From positions 481,102-545,101 of the forward strand of contig NZ_JABBXD010000001.1 in NCBI RefSeq assembly GCF_014750655.1: a DNA stretch of 64,000 nt, in the 5' to 3' direction. The notes beneath the pieces were generated by a model. That model was not told the origin of the DNA and searched no databases. It saw only the letters and a list, made by a program, of their open reading frames with translations. The translations under genes were made by a program, and so were the position numbers. Origin of the DNA: Salinimonas profundi (GTDB lineage Bacteria > Pseudomonadota > Gammaproteobacteria > Enterobacterales > Alteromonadaceae). Position 1 is the stretch's first letter, and every line of letters begins with the position of its first letter. Shown piece after piece: positions 42,553-53,605 of the stretch.

Positions 42553-43569
42553 TTAATGGAACCAGGTGCGTGTTTGGCTCCACAACCGCATGAGTTGCTG
42601 CTGTGCCACGCTGGCAAATGACATACCCAGCTTTTCAGCCATATTTTTCTTATGCGAATATTTTACGCTGTAAATTTCTTTGTCAGGGTAAGCAGACAGA
42701 ATATAGTCATCAGAGGTCATTATAGTATCCACCAGACCGAGCTCTTTGGCTTTAACGCCTGGCCAGAACTCACCCGTGGCGACTTTCTCTATGTCCATTT
42801 GTGAGCGTTGCTCACTGACCCAGTCTTTGAACAGTACATGAATTTCTTCAATTTCCTCACGAAACTTTTCGCGGCCTTCATCAGTATTTTCACCAAATAC
42901 TGTTAACGTGCGTTTATAAGCGCCCGCCGTATGCTGTTCAAACTCAATGTCATTTTTCTTCAGCACTTTATGAAAATTAGGTAACTGCGCCAAAACGCCA
43001 ATTGAGCCAATATACGCAAACCGGGAGGCCAGTAGATTATCGGCAACGCACGCCATCATGTAGCCACCACTGGCAGCGACTTTATCTACAGAAACCGTAA
43101 GTTTGATGCCTTTGTCTTTAATACGATGCAGCTGTGCGGCGGCCAGACCATAACCATGCACAACTCCCCCTCCACTTTCCAGCTTGACCAGAACTTCATC
43201 CTGCGATTCGGCAACACACAAGATCGCTGTGACTTCTTCGCGCAAACGTTCAACTTCATGGGCATCCATAGACCCTTTAAATTCAATCACAAACAAGCGT
43301 GACCGATCCTGTTTTTCTTTATCCTTGTCTTTCGCTTCTTTCTTCTGCTGCTTAGCCAGTTTTTTCATGCTCGCTTTATCCAGCAACACAGAGCGTGCGT
43401 AATTGGTGATGTCTTTTAATTGTTCGTTTAAAGAGGCAATCTCAAGGTGGCCCTTACCAGGCTTTTGACGATTTGCAGCACCGACTACCGATGCCACAAT
43501 AATTACAAAAGCGGCAACAAAGGTGACGGCTTTTGCCAGAAAAAGCCCATATTCGTACAGAAACTCCAA
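42553..43569 (-). CDS. sohB: Inner-membrane S49 peptidase SohB
   Basis: 338 residues. An N-terminal membrane helix (11-33) and a lysine-rich cytoplasmic spacer precede the S49 domain. The nucleophile is Ser167 in VAASGGYMMA and the general base Lys219 in AGAYKRTLTVFG, a Ser-Lys dyad as in SppA. It degrades membrane or periplasmic peptides. A TetR gene follows closely. Confidence 0.93.
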   Translation of the reverse strand: MEFLYEYGLFLAKAVTFVAAFVIIVASVVGAANRQKPGKGHLEIASLNEQLKDITNYARSVLLDKASMKKLAKQQKKEAKDKDKEKQDRSRLFVIEFKGSMDAHEVERLREEVTAILCVAESQDEVLVKLESGGGVVHGYGLAAAQLHRIKDKGIKLTVSVDKVAASGGYMMACVADNLLASRFAYIGSIGVLAQLPNFHKVLKKNDIEFEQHTAGAYKRTLTVFGENTDEGREKFREEIEEIHVLFKDWVSEQRSQMDIEKVATGEFWPGVKAKELGLVDTIMTSDDYILSAYPDKEIYSVKYSHKKNMAEKLGMSFASVAQQQLMRLWSQTRTWFH

Positions 43570-43678
43570 GTTTGACTCCTGCTACTGATTGTCAGTTTAT
43601 TTAGTGAGTTAATTTTGCTGGCATAAGTGTACCAGCGTTCACCTGTCGTGACGACATTGATGTTGTTTAGCGCATAAA

Positions 43679-43702
43679 AAAGGCCAGCATCTGCTGGCCT
43701 TT
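43679..43702 (-). terminator. Terminator after the VolA-like gene
   Basis: AAAGGCCAGCA (43679-43689) pairs with TGCTGGCCTTT (43692-43702). On the minus strand the stem is followed by TTTTTT, so it ends transcription of the lipase gene. Confidence 0.85.
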
Positions 43703-43717
43703 CACAACATCAAACTG

Positions 43718-46309
43718 TTAGTTGGCAACAACATCCTCGTTGTTGATTTGAATAACAGTACCTTCAGTAGCAATATAGGTTGCCACCTCACGCTGCATTT
43801 CTTCAGTGGTTGCCGCACTGGCATCAGGGCTAAGACTTGATGCGTGTGCGCCTTCGGTAAAGCGAACCTGACCTGAAACCGGATCGCCGGTCACCGTCGA
43901 GCTTACTTGCTCCAACCCGATGATTCGAGCCAACGGATTCTGGCCTGACAGCGGCAAACTGGTAGATACCGGGATCACCTGATCAGGCTTGTTTTCTTCG
44001 CTACCATCACCTACAACAGTCATCATGTGTACCGGCGTTGTTTCCCCCAGCGTCATGGCGTAGTTGTTAGGATCACCCTTATCCAATACTGACTGGGCAG
44101 CAAAAGCGAACTCACTCAGTGTTGCCTGCACACCCGCCGCCTGTTCTGGCGTCAGGGCCGCTTCAAATTGTGTCACTGCTGCGACTAATTGCTCCTGCGT
44201 AACATCCGTTGTTTCGTAAAGCTGCTGCAACAACCCCTGAAACTCTTCTGAGGACTCAGACAGCAACAAGCCTTTGATTAGCGGACCGAAACGAGGTGAC
44301 TCAATCAGGAATTGCGCCAGACCACCTCCCGGAGATTCCAGAGACGCAACATCTACGGCATATGCACCATCAAGGGCCGCCAAATCGCCACCCATTGATG
44401 AATTTGCAACCGCAGCAAAGTTACCGCCGGTAATCGCACCCAGCGAGACGCCCATCACTGACACACGACCCAGGTTAACGTTGACATCCTGGTCAGTCGT
44501 CATATCCATAAGTGCATTCATGCCCAGGCGAAGCCCTAGTAAATCTGCAACGCTTTGACGCAAATTGTCACGAGCGGTAGGCAAGCTGCCTAAATTCATA
44601 TAATGAACCGGGGTTACGGTTGTAGCATTGATATCGTCAGTTCCATCCATATCAACATCAAAGCCACGCGAGCCATGCAGAGGCTGGTCAATAGCGACAG
44701 TAGCAATACCAGCCAGAGAAAGGGTTCCGGTAATCGCCAGCATGTCTTCTTTCTTGCTGGTGATGCCATGATACAGAATAACGACCGGCCACCCTGATTC
44801 TGGCTGACTGATAGAAAAGCCAAGTCCTGCTGCCACCGCAGGATCAGGCACGGTCACCTGAACATCCAGTTGCTGCATACTTGTTGCCTGAGGAACAGGA
44901 TTAAAGCGGGTTACGTTACGCTTAGGATCGAGTTTTTCACCTTTGACACGCAGGTCAGCCAAACCAAGCTGCTGACACAGAGGATTATTTGGACCGGCTT
45001 CGGCAGCGGCTTTGGTTTCATCAGAGACCGCACCTAACACAATGCCGCTGTCACAGGCTGCATGCCAGAACTCATTGACCGGCGCCATGGGGTTCTCTTC
45101 AGTTGGTACGCCAAGGTAATAAGGCAGCGTAATATTTCCCTGATAATGCTTAGCGGCGCAGAACGAGCCGACTTGCTGCAGCAAGCCACTGGCCAGCGGC
45201 TGTGCAAATTCGTTCAATGCGCCGTAGGTCGCAGCCATTTCACCTGCGGCCGTAGTCAGCAAACCACTACAGGTTTGTAACCCGTCAAAGCCACCCGCTT
45301 CAAGCGTAGCCTGAATCGCACCTTGCGTTGCCTCATCCAATCCTTCGGCGCCCTGAGCAACCGCGCCGGCAAGCACCTCGTCACTAACCAGGTTTAACGC
45401 CTCCATAGCATTAGTTGCACCTGTCGAATCGTTAACCTGAAGCGCAGGTAAAGATTGACCGGCGGTAGGATCGCCCGCAGCGACTTTCGCTGCATACGTA
45501 GAGATAGCCACCTTTTTAAGTGCTGAAAGAGATTGCCCTACTGACTGAGTCGTGAACGCGGAGACATATGTCAGCTCCTCACGGGAAAAGCCCGCCTCTT
45601 CCAGCGGCGTTACATAGGTATTTACCAGCGTTTGCAACTGCAGCTGCGACGCGGTAGAAAGCGGCTTAGTATCAATATCCTGCTTAACCAGATCCCATGT
45701 TGTCGACCCCATGACAGATTTACCACTGGTATCCTTCAATCCGGTGGTCATGATCAACATATAACCCTGAGCAGATTTCAGTGGACGCAGTGGAATCACC
45801 GAAATGGTATCGCCATCAACCAGTCTGAGCGCATAATCAGTACCCAGTTCCAGCGCATCACCAACTTTACAGCCAGATGATGGGATTTCAGCAGCGGCAC
45901 AATCCGGATCACTCTGATCCAGGCCTAATGTTGCTTCATGAATATAGATACCGGCACCAAGGGTCGACTCATCAATAGCGGTGTCCCCTGGGGTTTCAAC
46001 ATCGATGACAAACGGATGTTGGGTTGACCAGCCATCCAGGGTGTTGAGTGCTGCACGCGGATCGCTGAAATCATTCGGATCAGCCACTGGAATATTCAGT
46101 GTATAATCAAAAAATCCATCATCGCCGGGCAGCATAAGTAAATCGTTCGGCGTATTCAAATTACCGTTGGCCGGGTCAAAGACAATACGGGAAAAGGGTG
46201 TCTGATCGGGCGTATCCGCCTCTATATCATCAATTGATTCGCCTGAGCCTCCGCACCCTGCTAACCCCAGTGCCATGGCAACACTGGAACTGATAAGTAG
46301 TTTTCTCAT
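43718..46309 (-). CDS. VolA/Pla-1/cef-family extracellular lipase (lipoprotein)
   Basis: 863 residues. Signal peptide with lipobox ALGLAGC, then GGSGES, so it is lipidated and probably surface-exposed. The N-terminal RIVFDPANGNLNTPNDLL is typical of the family. The alpha/beta-hydrolase core has PVVILYHGITSKKED and nucleophile Ser in VMGVSLGAITGG. VolA hydrolyses lysophosphatidylcholine in Vibrio. The gene stands alone between a promoter-rich gap and a terminator. Confidence 0.87.
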   Translation of the reverse strand: MRKLLISSSVAMALGLAGCGGSGESIDDIEADTPDQTPFSRIVFDPANGNLNTPNDLLMLPGDDGFFDYTLNIPVADPNDFSDPRAALNTLDGWSTQHPFVIDVETPGDTAIDESTLGAGIYIHEATLGLDQSDPDCAAAEIPSSGCKVGDALELGTDYALRLVDGDTISVIPLRPLKSAQGYMLIMTTGLKDTSGKSVMGSTTWDLVKQDIDTKPLSTASQLQLQTLVNTYVTPLEEAGFSREELTYVSAFTTQSVGQSLSALKKVAISTYAAKVAAGDPTAGQSLPALQVNDSTGATNAMEALNLVSDEVLAGAVAQGAEGLDEATQGAIQATLEAGGFDGLQTCSGLLTTAAGEMAATYGALNEFAQPLASGLLQQVGSFCAAKHYQGNITLPYYLGVPTEENPMAPVNEFWHAACDSGIVLGAVSDETKAAAEAGPNNPLCQQLGLADLRVKGEKLDPKRNVTRFNPVPQATSMQQLDVQVTVPDPAVAAGLGFSISQPESGWPVVILYHGITSKKEDMLAITGTLSLAGIATVAIDQPLHGSRGFDVDMDGTDDINATTVTPVHYMNLGSLPTARDNLRQSVADLLGLRLGMNALMDMTTDQDVNVNLGRVSVMGVSLGAITGGNFAAVANSSMGGDLAALDGAYAVDVASLESPGGGLAQFLIESPRFGPLIKGLLLSESSEEFQGLLQQLYETTDVTQEQLVAAVTQFEAALTPEQAAGVQATLSEFAFAAQSVLDKGDPNNYAMTLGETTPVHMMTVVGDGSEENKPDQVIPVSTSLPLSGQNPLARIIGLEQVSSTVTGDPVSGQVRFTEGAHASSLSPDASAATTEEMQREVATYIATEGTVIQINNEDVVAN

Positions 46310-46610
46310 TGTTTCTCCCTATGACTCATTGTTTTTATTGTCTGTCTAAACCCCTGACCCTGTCTGCCCGCTGGCAGGCACCTTAGTCAACGATACTGAC
46401 ATCAAATCTGATTTCTAACATGTAAGACCAGTTTATTATTAAGCAATATTATTGACTTTGCAGCAACTTTGCAAAACTTTGTTAACTTTTTATTTTCTTT
46501 ATTAACGTTGCGCTTAATCCTGCGCGTTTACCCGCTGAACCGGCATACGCTTTCATCGATTCGTTTCCCGTATTATGCTTGCGCTATAACCTACTTATCA
46601 GGGAGAGTGA
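46310..46610. other. 301-bp divergent promoter region
   Basis: No gene. It is AT-rich and lies between the divergent lipase gene and yciK. TATTATG and TATAAC near 46572-46590 may be promoter elements for yciK, and AGGGAGAG just before 46611 is its ribosome binding site. Confidence 0.5.
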
Positions 46611-47354
46611 ATGAACGATTATAATGCGCCAGAAAACGTGTTAAGTGAAAAAGTGATTCTGATTACCGGTGCCGGCGCCGGTATTGGGGCTGAAGCAGCA
46701 AGAACATTTGCCCGTTTCGGAGCCACATGTATTTTGCTGGGACGAACGGTCAGTAAGCTCGAGGCGGTTTATGATGAGATTGTAGCGGCAGGATACGCTG
46801 AGCCGGCAATTATCCCGCTGGATTTAAAAGGCGCTACGGCAAAGAACTATGAAGATATGGCGCGTACTATACAGGATCAGTTCGGCCGTCTTGATGGCGT
46901 GTTACATAATGCCTCTGTGCTTGGTCAGCTCAGCGCATTTGAAGATATTCCCGAAGACGAATGGCAGGATGTCATACAGATAAACCTGACCGGTGCTGCG
47001 CTAATGACGCAGAAATTACTTCCGGTGCTCAGACTTGCCGACCATGCATCGGTAGTATTTACCACATCCAGTGTTGGCAGAACAGGGCGCTCATTCTGGG
47101 GAACTTATGCGGTGTCTAAATTTGCCACTGAGGGCATGATGCAGGTGCTTGCCTGTGAGTATGAAAACAGGAATGTGCGTTTTAACTGTATCAATCCGGG
47201 CGGCACGCGCACAGATATGCGGGCTAATGCCTTTCCGGCAGAAGATCCTCAGACACTGAAAACACCGGCAGATATCATGCCGTTATATTTATACCTGATG
47301 GGTGACGATAGTCTGGCAGTAAATGGTCAGTCACTGGACTGTCAGCCAAAATAA
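46611..47354 (+). CDS. yciK: YciK-family short-chain oxidoreductase
   Basis: 247 residues. TGAGAGIGAEAA is the NAD(P)-binding glycine motif, HNASVLG the NNAG equivalent and YAVSK the catalytic Tyr/Lys. The N-terminal NAPENVLSEKVILITGA is specific to YciK. Substrate unknown; E. coli yciK is a conserved orphan. A strong terminator follows. Confidence 0.92.
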   Translation: MNDYNAPENVLSEKVILITGAGAGIGAEAARTFARFGATCILLGRTVSKLEAVYDEIVAAGYAEPAIIPLDLKGATAKNYEDMARTIQDQFGRLDGVLHNASVLGQLSAFEDIPEDEWQDVIQINLTGAALMTQKLLPVLRLADHASVVFTTSSVGRTGRSFWGTYAVSKFATEGMMQVLACEYENRNVRFNCINPGGTRTDMRANAFPAEDPQTLKTPADIMPLYLYLMGDDSLAVNGQSLDCQPK

Positions 47355-47379
47355 AAAGCCGGTTTTGAATGATTCCATA

Positions 47380-47409
47380 AAAAAAGGTTACCGTCAGGTA
47401 ACCTTTTTT
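47380..47409. terminator. Bidirectional terminator between yciK and glnS
   Basis: AAAAAAGGTTACC (47380-47392) pairs with GGTAACCTTTTTT (47397-47409) around GTCA. It is symmetric and serves both convergent genes. Confidence 0.93.
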
Positions 47410-47427
47410 CGAACATAGAGTAGATAA

Positions 47428-49098
47428 TTACTGGTTCTCGATCTTAGCCCATGTGTCACGCAGACCCACCGTCTGGTTAAAGACAAGCTGACCTTCACTG
47501 CTGTCTTTATCACAACAAAAATAACCCGTGCGTTCAAATTGCCAGTTACCGTCATCCACGGTGGCGTGCGCCAGACTGCTCTCCGCGTAGCCATTTTTTA
47601 CAATAAGTGATGCATCATTAATAGCATTGACAAAGTTTTCCTGCGCAGCAGGATTTGGTACGTTGAATAACCGATCGTACAATCTGAATTGCGCCGGAGC
47701 AGCAGTGTTAGCATCTACCCAGTGAATAACGCCCTTCACTTTTCTGCCATCGGCCGGATCTTTACCCAGTGTCTGTTCATCGTACGTACAATAAATGGTT
47801 GTGATATTGCCAGCATCATCTTTATCAACACGCTCAGCCTTTATCACATACGCATTACGTAACCGGACTTCTTTACCCAACACCAGGCGTTTGAACTTCT
47901 TGTTTGCCTGTTCACGGAAATCTTCAGCTTCTATCCAGATTTCACGGCTAAACGTTATTTCACGGATACCCATTGACTCATCATTAGGGTGATTAGGGGC
48001 GGTTAAGGTTTCGCTGCTGCCTTCAGGCAGATTTTCAATGATAACTTTTACCGGCTCCAATACCGCCATTGCTCGAGGTGCATTGACGTTCAGATCGTCA
48101 CGGATACAGGCTTCCAGCATGCCCATTTCAACCATGTTGTCCATTTTGGTAACGCCAATACGCTTACAAAACTCGCGCACGGCGCCCGGTGTATAACCGC
48201 GGCGACGAAGGCCTGCGATCGTCGGCATACGCGGATCGTCCCATCCACTGACATGTTTTTCATCCACCAGCTGAATAAGACGACGTTTACTCAATACCGT
48301 GTATTCAAGGTTAAGACGTGAAAACTCATACTGACGTGGGTGTGCGTCAATGGTGATATTGTCGATCACCCAATCGTAAAGACGACGGTTATCCTGAAAC
48401 TCCAGCGTACACAAAGAATGAGTAATGCCTTCAATCGCATCAGAGATACAATGGGTGAAATCATACATAGGATAAATGCACCACTTATCCTTCGTTTGAT
48501 GATGGTGAGCAAATTTCACACGGTATATAACCGGATCGCGCATACACATAAACGGTGATGCCATGTCTATTTTCGCGCGAAGACTACACTGCCCTTCCTG
48601 ATACTCACCGTTCGCCATCTTGGCGAATTCCTGCAGATTTGTCTGCACATCGGTATCACGATATGGGCTGTTGGAACCTGGCTCGGTAAGCGTCCCACGC
48701 AGCGCACGCATTTCATCGTGGGTGGAAAAATCCACATACGCCAGGCCTTTTTCAATCAGCTCGACAGCGAAACCATGCAGGCGATCAAAATAATCAGAGG
48801 AATAACGGGCCTCTCCGGACCACTCAAATCCCAGCCAATGCACATCTTCTTTAATGCTGTTCACAAAAGAAATGTCTTCTTTTGCCGGATTAGTGTCATC
48901 GAAGCGCAAATTGCAGGTGCCCTGATAATCTTCGGCAATGCCAAAGTTCAGACAAATGGATTTAGCGTGGCCAATATGCAAAAAGCCGTTAGGCTCGGGT
49001 GGAAAACGCGTTTTCACCTGCTGGTGTAACCCAGACGCCAAATCTTTATCGATAATCTGCCGGATAAAATTGGTCGGACGATTTTCAGTCTCCGCCAT
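47428..49098 (-). CDS. glnS: Glutaminyl-tRNA synthetase
   Basis: 556 residues, class I synthetase. HIGH signature at 41-44 ([15 protein letters not shown]), VLSKR as the KMSKS equivalent and the RFPPEPNG opening are all GlnRS-specific. The start ATG 49098 matches the family N terminus ([15 protein letters not shown]) and follows AAGGGG; an upstream ATG at 49122 would include that site. Essential translation gene. Confidence 0.95.
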   Translation of the reverse strand: MAETENRPTNFIRQIIDKDLASGLHQQVKTRFPPEPNGFLHIGHAKSICLNFGIAEDYQGTCNLRFDDTNPAKEDISFVNSIKEDVHWLGFEWSGEARYSSDYFDRLHGFAVELIEKGLAYVDFSTHDEMRALRGTLTEPGSNSPYRDTDVQTNLQEFAKMANGEYQEGQCSLRAKIDMASPFMCMRDPVIYRVKFAHHHQTKDKWCIYPMYDFTHCISDAIEGITHSLCTLEFQDNRRLYDWVIDNITIDAHPRQYEFSRLNLEYTVLSKRRLIQLVDEKHVSGWDDPRMPTIAGLRRRGYTPGAVREFCKRIGVTKMDNMVEMGMLEACIRDDLNVNAPRAMAVLEPVKVIIENLPEGSSETLTAPNHPNDESMGIREITFSREIWIEAEDFREQANKKFKRLVLGKEVRLRNAYVIKAERVDKDDAGNITTIYCTYDEQTLGKDPADGRKVKGVIHWVDANTAAPAQFRLYDRLFNVPNPAAQENFVNAINDASLIVKNGYAESSLAHATVDDGNWQFERTGYFCCDKDSSEGQLVFNQTVGLRDTWAKIENQ

Positions 49099-49323
49099 TC
49101 GCGAATTCCCCTTAATAAACATAGTTAACGAAACAAAGCGAGTATAACATCACCCTTTTACAGGTGATATTTTTTCGTCACCTGGACGCATTAAACGCTT
49201 AAAATACCGACGATTACCGGCTATTTATCGCCAGACGGGCCGCTAAACAGCGGGAAAATGACGAATTTATGGTATCGTAGCGTAAAACAGGGTGTGCCTA
49301 CACCGCATCAAAAAATAGTGTTT

Positions 49324-50349
49324 ATGAAAGAAAAAGCAACCTCCTTTGATATTGCACACCGGGCAGGTGTTTCCCAATCTACCGTATCCCGCGCGCTGAA
49401 CAACAGCCCACTGGTCAGTCAGGAAACCCGCGATCGTATCGTACAGATCGCCCGGGAACTGAATTATCAGGTGGATAAAAACGCCAGTAATCTTCGCAAA
49501 CAAAAAAGTAATACGCTTGCGCTGTTACTGTTTGAGGACCCCACCACCGATGATTCACTGATCAATCCGTTTTTCCTGTCCATGCTTGGCAGTATTACCC
49601 GCGCCAGCGCCAGCCAGGGTTACGATTTATTGGTGTCGTTTCAGAATATGCAAAGTGACTGGCATGCAGAGTATGAAGATTCAAATAAGGCGGATGGCAT
49701 CATTTTGCTGGGCTACGGCGATTATAGTGCTTATCGCAGCAAGCTGGACCAGCTCGAGGAGCAAGGTACGCATTTCGTGCGCTGGGGGGCGCAGGATAAA
49801 GCGCACCCGGGCGTAAACATTGGCTGTGATAATTATCAGGGCGGTTATGATGTGACTCGCCACCTAATCGGCCTGGGCTATACCTCTTTTGCCTTTATCG
49901 GCGATAACGGTGAGGATGCTCCTGAATTCCGGGCGCGGTATCTGGGGTTTACCGATGCACTGAACGAACATGGCCTGTCTGCAGCGTCGCAGCGTCAAAT
50001 TGACGCTCACTCTACAGAGCCTTCCGGCTATGCGGCAATGCAATCCATGCTAAATATGAAACCACTGCCCCGGGCGGTTGTCTGTGCGTCTGATTTAATT
50101 GCGGTTGGAGTTTATGACGCGCTTCGCGAAGCAAACCTGCGTATACCGGAGGATGTGGCTGTGGTCGGGTATGACAACATTCCGATTTCTGGTTATACCA
50201 CCCCTGCTTTGACAACAGTGCGTCAAAACACGACCAAAGCCGGAGAGTTGCTGGTCAATACATTAATAAAAGCGATCAATAAAGAAGAGGTTGAGGATTA
50301 TCTGATGCCGGCTGAGCTTATCGTGCGCCGCTCGTGCGGCGCGCAATAA
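49324..50349 (+). CDS. LacI-family regulator of the maltodextrin cluster
   Basis: 341 residues. The helix-turn-helix is SFDIAHRAGVSQSTVSRALNN with hinge helix SNLRKQKSNTLALL; a periplasmic-binding-like sensor domain follows. It is the only regulator adjacent to the GH13/MFS genes and is likely to bind the repeated TGCATACGTATTCA words at 55556 and 57683. I use ATG 49324; an in-frame ATG at 49258 adds residues before the DNA-binding domain. It is convergent with the last GH13 gene. Confidence 0.9.
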   Translation: MKEKATSFDIAHRAGVSQSTVSRALNNSPLVSQETRDRIVQIARELNYQVDKNASNLRKQKSNTLALLLFEDPTTDDSLINPFFLSMLGSITRASASQGYDLLVSFQNMQSDWHAEYEDSNKADGIILLGYGDYSAYRSKLDQLEEQGTHFVRWGAQDKAHPGVNIGCDNYQGGYDVTRHLIGLGYTSFAFIGDNGEDAPEFRARYLGFTDALNEHGLSAASQRQIDAHSTEPSGYAAMQSMLNMKPLPRAVVCASDLIAVGVYDALREANLRIPEDVAVVGYDNIPISGYTTPALTTVRQNTTKAGELLVNTLIKAINKEEVEDYLMPAELIVRRSCGAQ

Positions 50350-50357
50350 GGGATACA

Positions 50358-52100
50358 TCACTGACGTTGCATTTGTTGCCGGGTTGTTTCCAGCAGCCCG
50401 CTGTGTGTCACAGGTGCATTTAGCACCCAGACCTGGGCACTGTTGGGTGCTACGGTGGTTGTAAGTTTACCGTTTGAAGACACCGTGCGGCGCTGCCCGG
50501 TTAATTGCTCTTCCCAGTCACCCGTCTGCAGCCACTTGCTAACAGTCATCTGTTCACTTTCATCGCCTTTGTTTAACAGGACCAGCGCAATTTGCCGGGC
50601 GTTATCGTCCTGCACGATTCGATAGAAGGCGGCGGTATTTTCTGTGAACGTCAGGTTTACCTGAAGCCCCCGCTGTAGCGCCGGGGTTTGCTTTCTGACA
50701 TTAGCAATCGTTTTCAGTGATTTATAAATGTCATGGTTACCAGCATTGTCGATGGCATCCTGGCCAAGGTAGTTACGGTTACCAGCATGCTCAGCTGTCC
50801 CTCGCATGAATCCAATTTCTGACCCCTGATACACCACGGGAATACCGCGAGCAGTGAATAACCAGTTATGGGCATTGATGAAGCCTTCGTCACTGGCCTG
50901 CATGCGCGGCATATCATGGTTGTCATAAAAAGTCGTGAGCTCGTAGGGATTCGCATACGGCCCGTGCGTCAGGAACAGCACGTCCCGTAATTTTTCATAA
51001 CCCTTACTCTCAGGTGCGTTATTTTCCTGTTGTGATGCCTCTTCTGTTGACGCTTCTCCAAACACCTCATTCATCGCTTTTTGCATTGGAAAGTCCAGTA
51101 CACTTACCCCACCATTTTTGGGTAATGTGTGCTGGGCAATGAAGTTTGCGTCGTAAACAAAGCTTTCACCAAACATGAAAAAATCAGGATGCTGCTCGCG
51201 GATTCGATCTGACATCGTGCGCCAGAAATCGTGCGAAACATGCCGGATGGTATCAATTCTGAAAGCGTCGGCGCCCTGCTCTATCCAGTATAAATAGGAA
51301 TTAATCAGATAATCCTGAACATCAGGATTGTGCTCATTCAGATTAGATAATTTCGCTAAGTCGGGATAAGGATGAAAGAACGCCTGTAAAGGTTTATCAG
51401 TGTCCAGCTCGGTAGGATGCAGGTTTTGATGATCTGCAACCAGCTTACCCTCTGCATCATACAGTTCACCATAACCGGGCTGGTCCTCTGGCATGGTATA
51501 GCTGGGAGAGCCATGATTCGCCACAATATCGAACACAGACTTCAGCCCGTAATCATCACGCATTGCCCGGGTATAGTCCGCATAAGATAAGTTTTCGCTG
51601 ACCAGATGCTCATCGGCTTTATAAAAATTGGTCGCCCAGTAACCATGATAGCCTGTTTTGCCACCATCTTTGAACTGACCACCATAGCTGATGGGCTCGT
51701 CTCCGGTGAATGCCTGATCCGGATTATCCAGTACCGGCGTTAGCCAGACCGCGGTAAAGCCGAGATCACTGATATAGTCACCATTATTGAGCACACCTTG
51801 TAAATCGCCGCCCATGTATCCAACATTGGCAAACTTGCCCTCCGGCCCATCCAGGCGTAGCTCCCAGGTCGGATGCTCTCCACCCTGGTCTTCATGGTTG
51901 TTAGATGGATCGCCGTCGACAAACCTGTCGGTTACCACAAAATAAATTGCCTCTTTGGCGAATGGATTATCTGTTCCCCTGATAACCTCGCTTATCTGCG
52001 AGACTGATTTTTCCGGTGAATGGTTTGATGACTGGGCACAACCAATCAGTGCAACGGTGACACTTGCCGCAAGCAAATGGCGACTAAAACGTTTTAACAT
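50358..52100 (-). CDS. GH13 alpha-amylase lipoprotein
   Basis: 580 residues. Lipobox ALIGC after the signal sequence implies an outer-membrane or periplasmic lipid anchor. GH13 motifs: DIVANH, AFRIDTIRH (nucleophile Asp), FGES (acid Glu) and FYDNHD. AAGGG lies six bases before ATG 52100, fixing it over ATG 52106. It is the last gene of the MFS unit and likely cuts starch or maltodextrin at the cell surface. Confidence 0.9.
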   Translation of the reverse strand: MLKRFSRHLLAASVTVALIGCAQSSNHSPEKSVSQISEVIRGTDNPFAKEAIYFVVTDRFVDGDPSNNHEDQGGEHPTWELRLDGPEGKFANVGYMGGDLQGVLNNGDYISDLGFTAVWLTPVLDNPDQAFTGDEPISYGGQFKDGGKTGYHGYWATNFYKADEHLVSENLSYADYTRAMRDDYGLKSVFDIVANHGSPSYTMPEDQPGYGELYDAEGKLVADHQNLHPTELDTDKPLQAFFHPYPDLAKLSNLNEHNPDVQDYLINSYLYWIEQGADAFRIDTIRHVSHDFWRTMSDRIREQHPDFFMFGESFVYDANFIAQHTLPKNGGVSVLDFPMQKAMNEVFGEASTEEASQQENNAPESKGYEKLRDVLFLTHGPYANPYELTTFYDNHDMPRMQASDEGFINAHNWLFTARGIPVVYQGSEIGFMRGTAEHAGNRNYLGQDAIDNAGNHDIYKSLKTIANVRKQTPALQRGLQVNLTFTENTAAFYRIVQDDNARQIALVLLNKGDESEQMTVSKWLQTGDWEEQLTGQRRTVSSNGKLTTTVAPNSAQVWVLNAPVTHSGLLETTRQQMQRQ

Positions 52101-52109
52101 AAACATCCC

Positions 52110-53573
52110 TTACTCTTGGCCAGATGCAGGTTGATCAGGCTCTTTAACAAAAAAGACAGCCATGGCACCCGCAATCATTGATACACCTGCCACAACGATG
52201 ATGTATTTTGCCTCGTTATCAAAAACAGCTGACAGGATATAGCCGGAAAATAAACCGGCGACAATTTGTGGTACGGCAACAGTAAAATTGAAAATTCCCA
52301 TATAGACACCGGTCTTTTGCGGTGGCAGTGCACCTGCCAACATCGCATAGGGCATTGCCAGAATCGCAGCCCACGCTATACCTATCCCGATCATGGGGAT
52401 TAGCAGTTTCACCGCGCCCAGTGGTACCGTAACTTCAGTAATAAGCAGATCGACATTGGTTGGGGTGAGATCCTGGAACACCAGAAAGCTGACATAGCCC
52501 AGGCCGCCGGCAAGCAGCGATAAGCTGTAAACCAGCTTACGGCCAAATTTGTCAGCCAGCCGGGCCAGAAACACAGAAAATACAGCCGCAAATACAGAAT
52601 AGGCAGCAAACAGAATTCCCACCCAGTCGCCAGCCGCGCCCTTAGCCAGCACGATCTCCTGGGGGATGACCGCCAGCGTAGACAAGTAGCCGGGATCGAA
52701 CCATTTTTTATCCACATTCCAAATATGCTGGGTAATCGCAGGCGTGGTATAAACCCACATGATATATAAAGAAAACCAGGAGAAAAACTGAACAACTGCA
52801 AGCTGTTTCATGGTGGTGGGCATATTAGCCACCAGCTGTAAGAATGCTTTGAAGCGTTGCCCTATGCTTTGTTTAGTGTCTGGCAGTGGCTCGTCAGTGA
52901 CATCTTTGTAGTAATTGTATTCTTTGGGCGCGTACTCTTTGGTACGTACTACCGTCCAGATAACACTACCTAACAGCACCGTTGCGCCAATATAGAATGC
53001 CCACATCACTGATGGTGCGACTTCGCCCAATTGTGCGGTATTTTCAAGACCGATAACATTGGTCAGCAAAAACGGTAAAATTGAACCAATAACCGCACCA
53101 ATATTTATCAACAAAGACTGTACAGAGTAGCCTATGTTACGTTGCCGGGGTGGCACCATATCTGAAACCAGAGAGCGGAACGGCTGAAAACAGATATTGA
53201 AAGACGCGTCCATCAGCGCCAGCATCAGAGCACCGAATATCATTGGCGTCATTAATGCCACGAACAATGGCGCGTTTGGCATTAGAAACATACCGATGGC
53301 AGCAGCGATGGCACCGGCAAGAATATAAGGACGCCGCCGTCCCAGCCGGTTCCAGGTTCTGTCAGAGGCAGCCCCAACAATAGGCTGGATAATCAAACCC
53401 ATTATCGGTGCAACCAGCCAGAACAACGAGAGTGAGTGGAGATCGGCTCCCAGATCAGAAAGAATGCGTGAAACATTGGCATTTTGTAGCGCAAAGCCAA
53501 ACTGCACACCTAAAAAGCCGAAGCTGACATTCCAGATTTGCCAGAAGTTTAATCCCGGTTGTTTTGTGTCCAT
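52110..53573 (-). CDS. MFS maltose/maltodextrin-type transporter
   Basis: 487 residues with about 12 membrane helices. SDRTWNRLGRRRPYILAGA is the conserved loop 2-3 motif of the SLC45-like sugar:proton symporters. A second D-R-x-G-R motif is LADKFGRKLVYS. Context with three GH13 enzymes indicates uptake of maltose or maltodextrins. The start could be ATG 53573 or an upstream GTG at 53582. It sits 9 bp before the GH13 lipoprotein gene. Confidence 0.88.
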   Translation of the reverse strand: MDTKQPGLNFWQIWNVSFGFLGVQFGFALQNANVSRILSDLGADLHSLSLFWLVAPIMGLIIQPIVGAASDRTWNRLGRRRPYILAGAIAAAIGMFLMPNAPLFVALMTPMIFGALMLALMDASFNICFQPFRSLVSDMVPPRQRNIGYSVQSLLINIGAVIGSILPFLLTNVIGLENTAQLGEVAPSVMWAFYIGATVLLGSVIWTVVRTKEYAPKEYNYYKDVTDEPLPDTKQSIGQRFKAFLQLVANMPTTMKQLAVVQFFSWFSLYIMWVYTTPAITQHIWNVDKKWFDPGYLSTLAVIPQEIVLAKGAAGDWVGILFAAYSVFAAVFSVFLARLADKFGRKLVYSLSLLAGGLGYVSFLVFQDLTPTNVDLLITEVTVPLGAVKLLIPMIGIGIAWAAILAMPYAMLAGALPPQKTGVYMGIFNFTVAVPQIVAGLFSGYILSAVFDNEAKYIIVVAGVSMIAGAMAVFFVKEPDQPASGQE

Positions 53574-53605
53574 AGTTACCACTAATTATCGTTATTGTTG
53601 TTTGT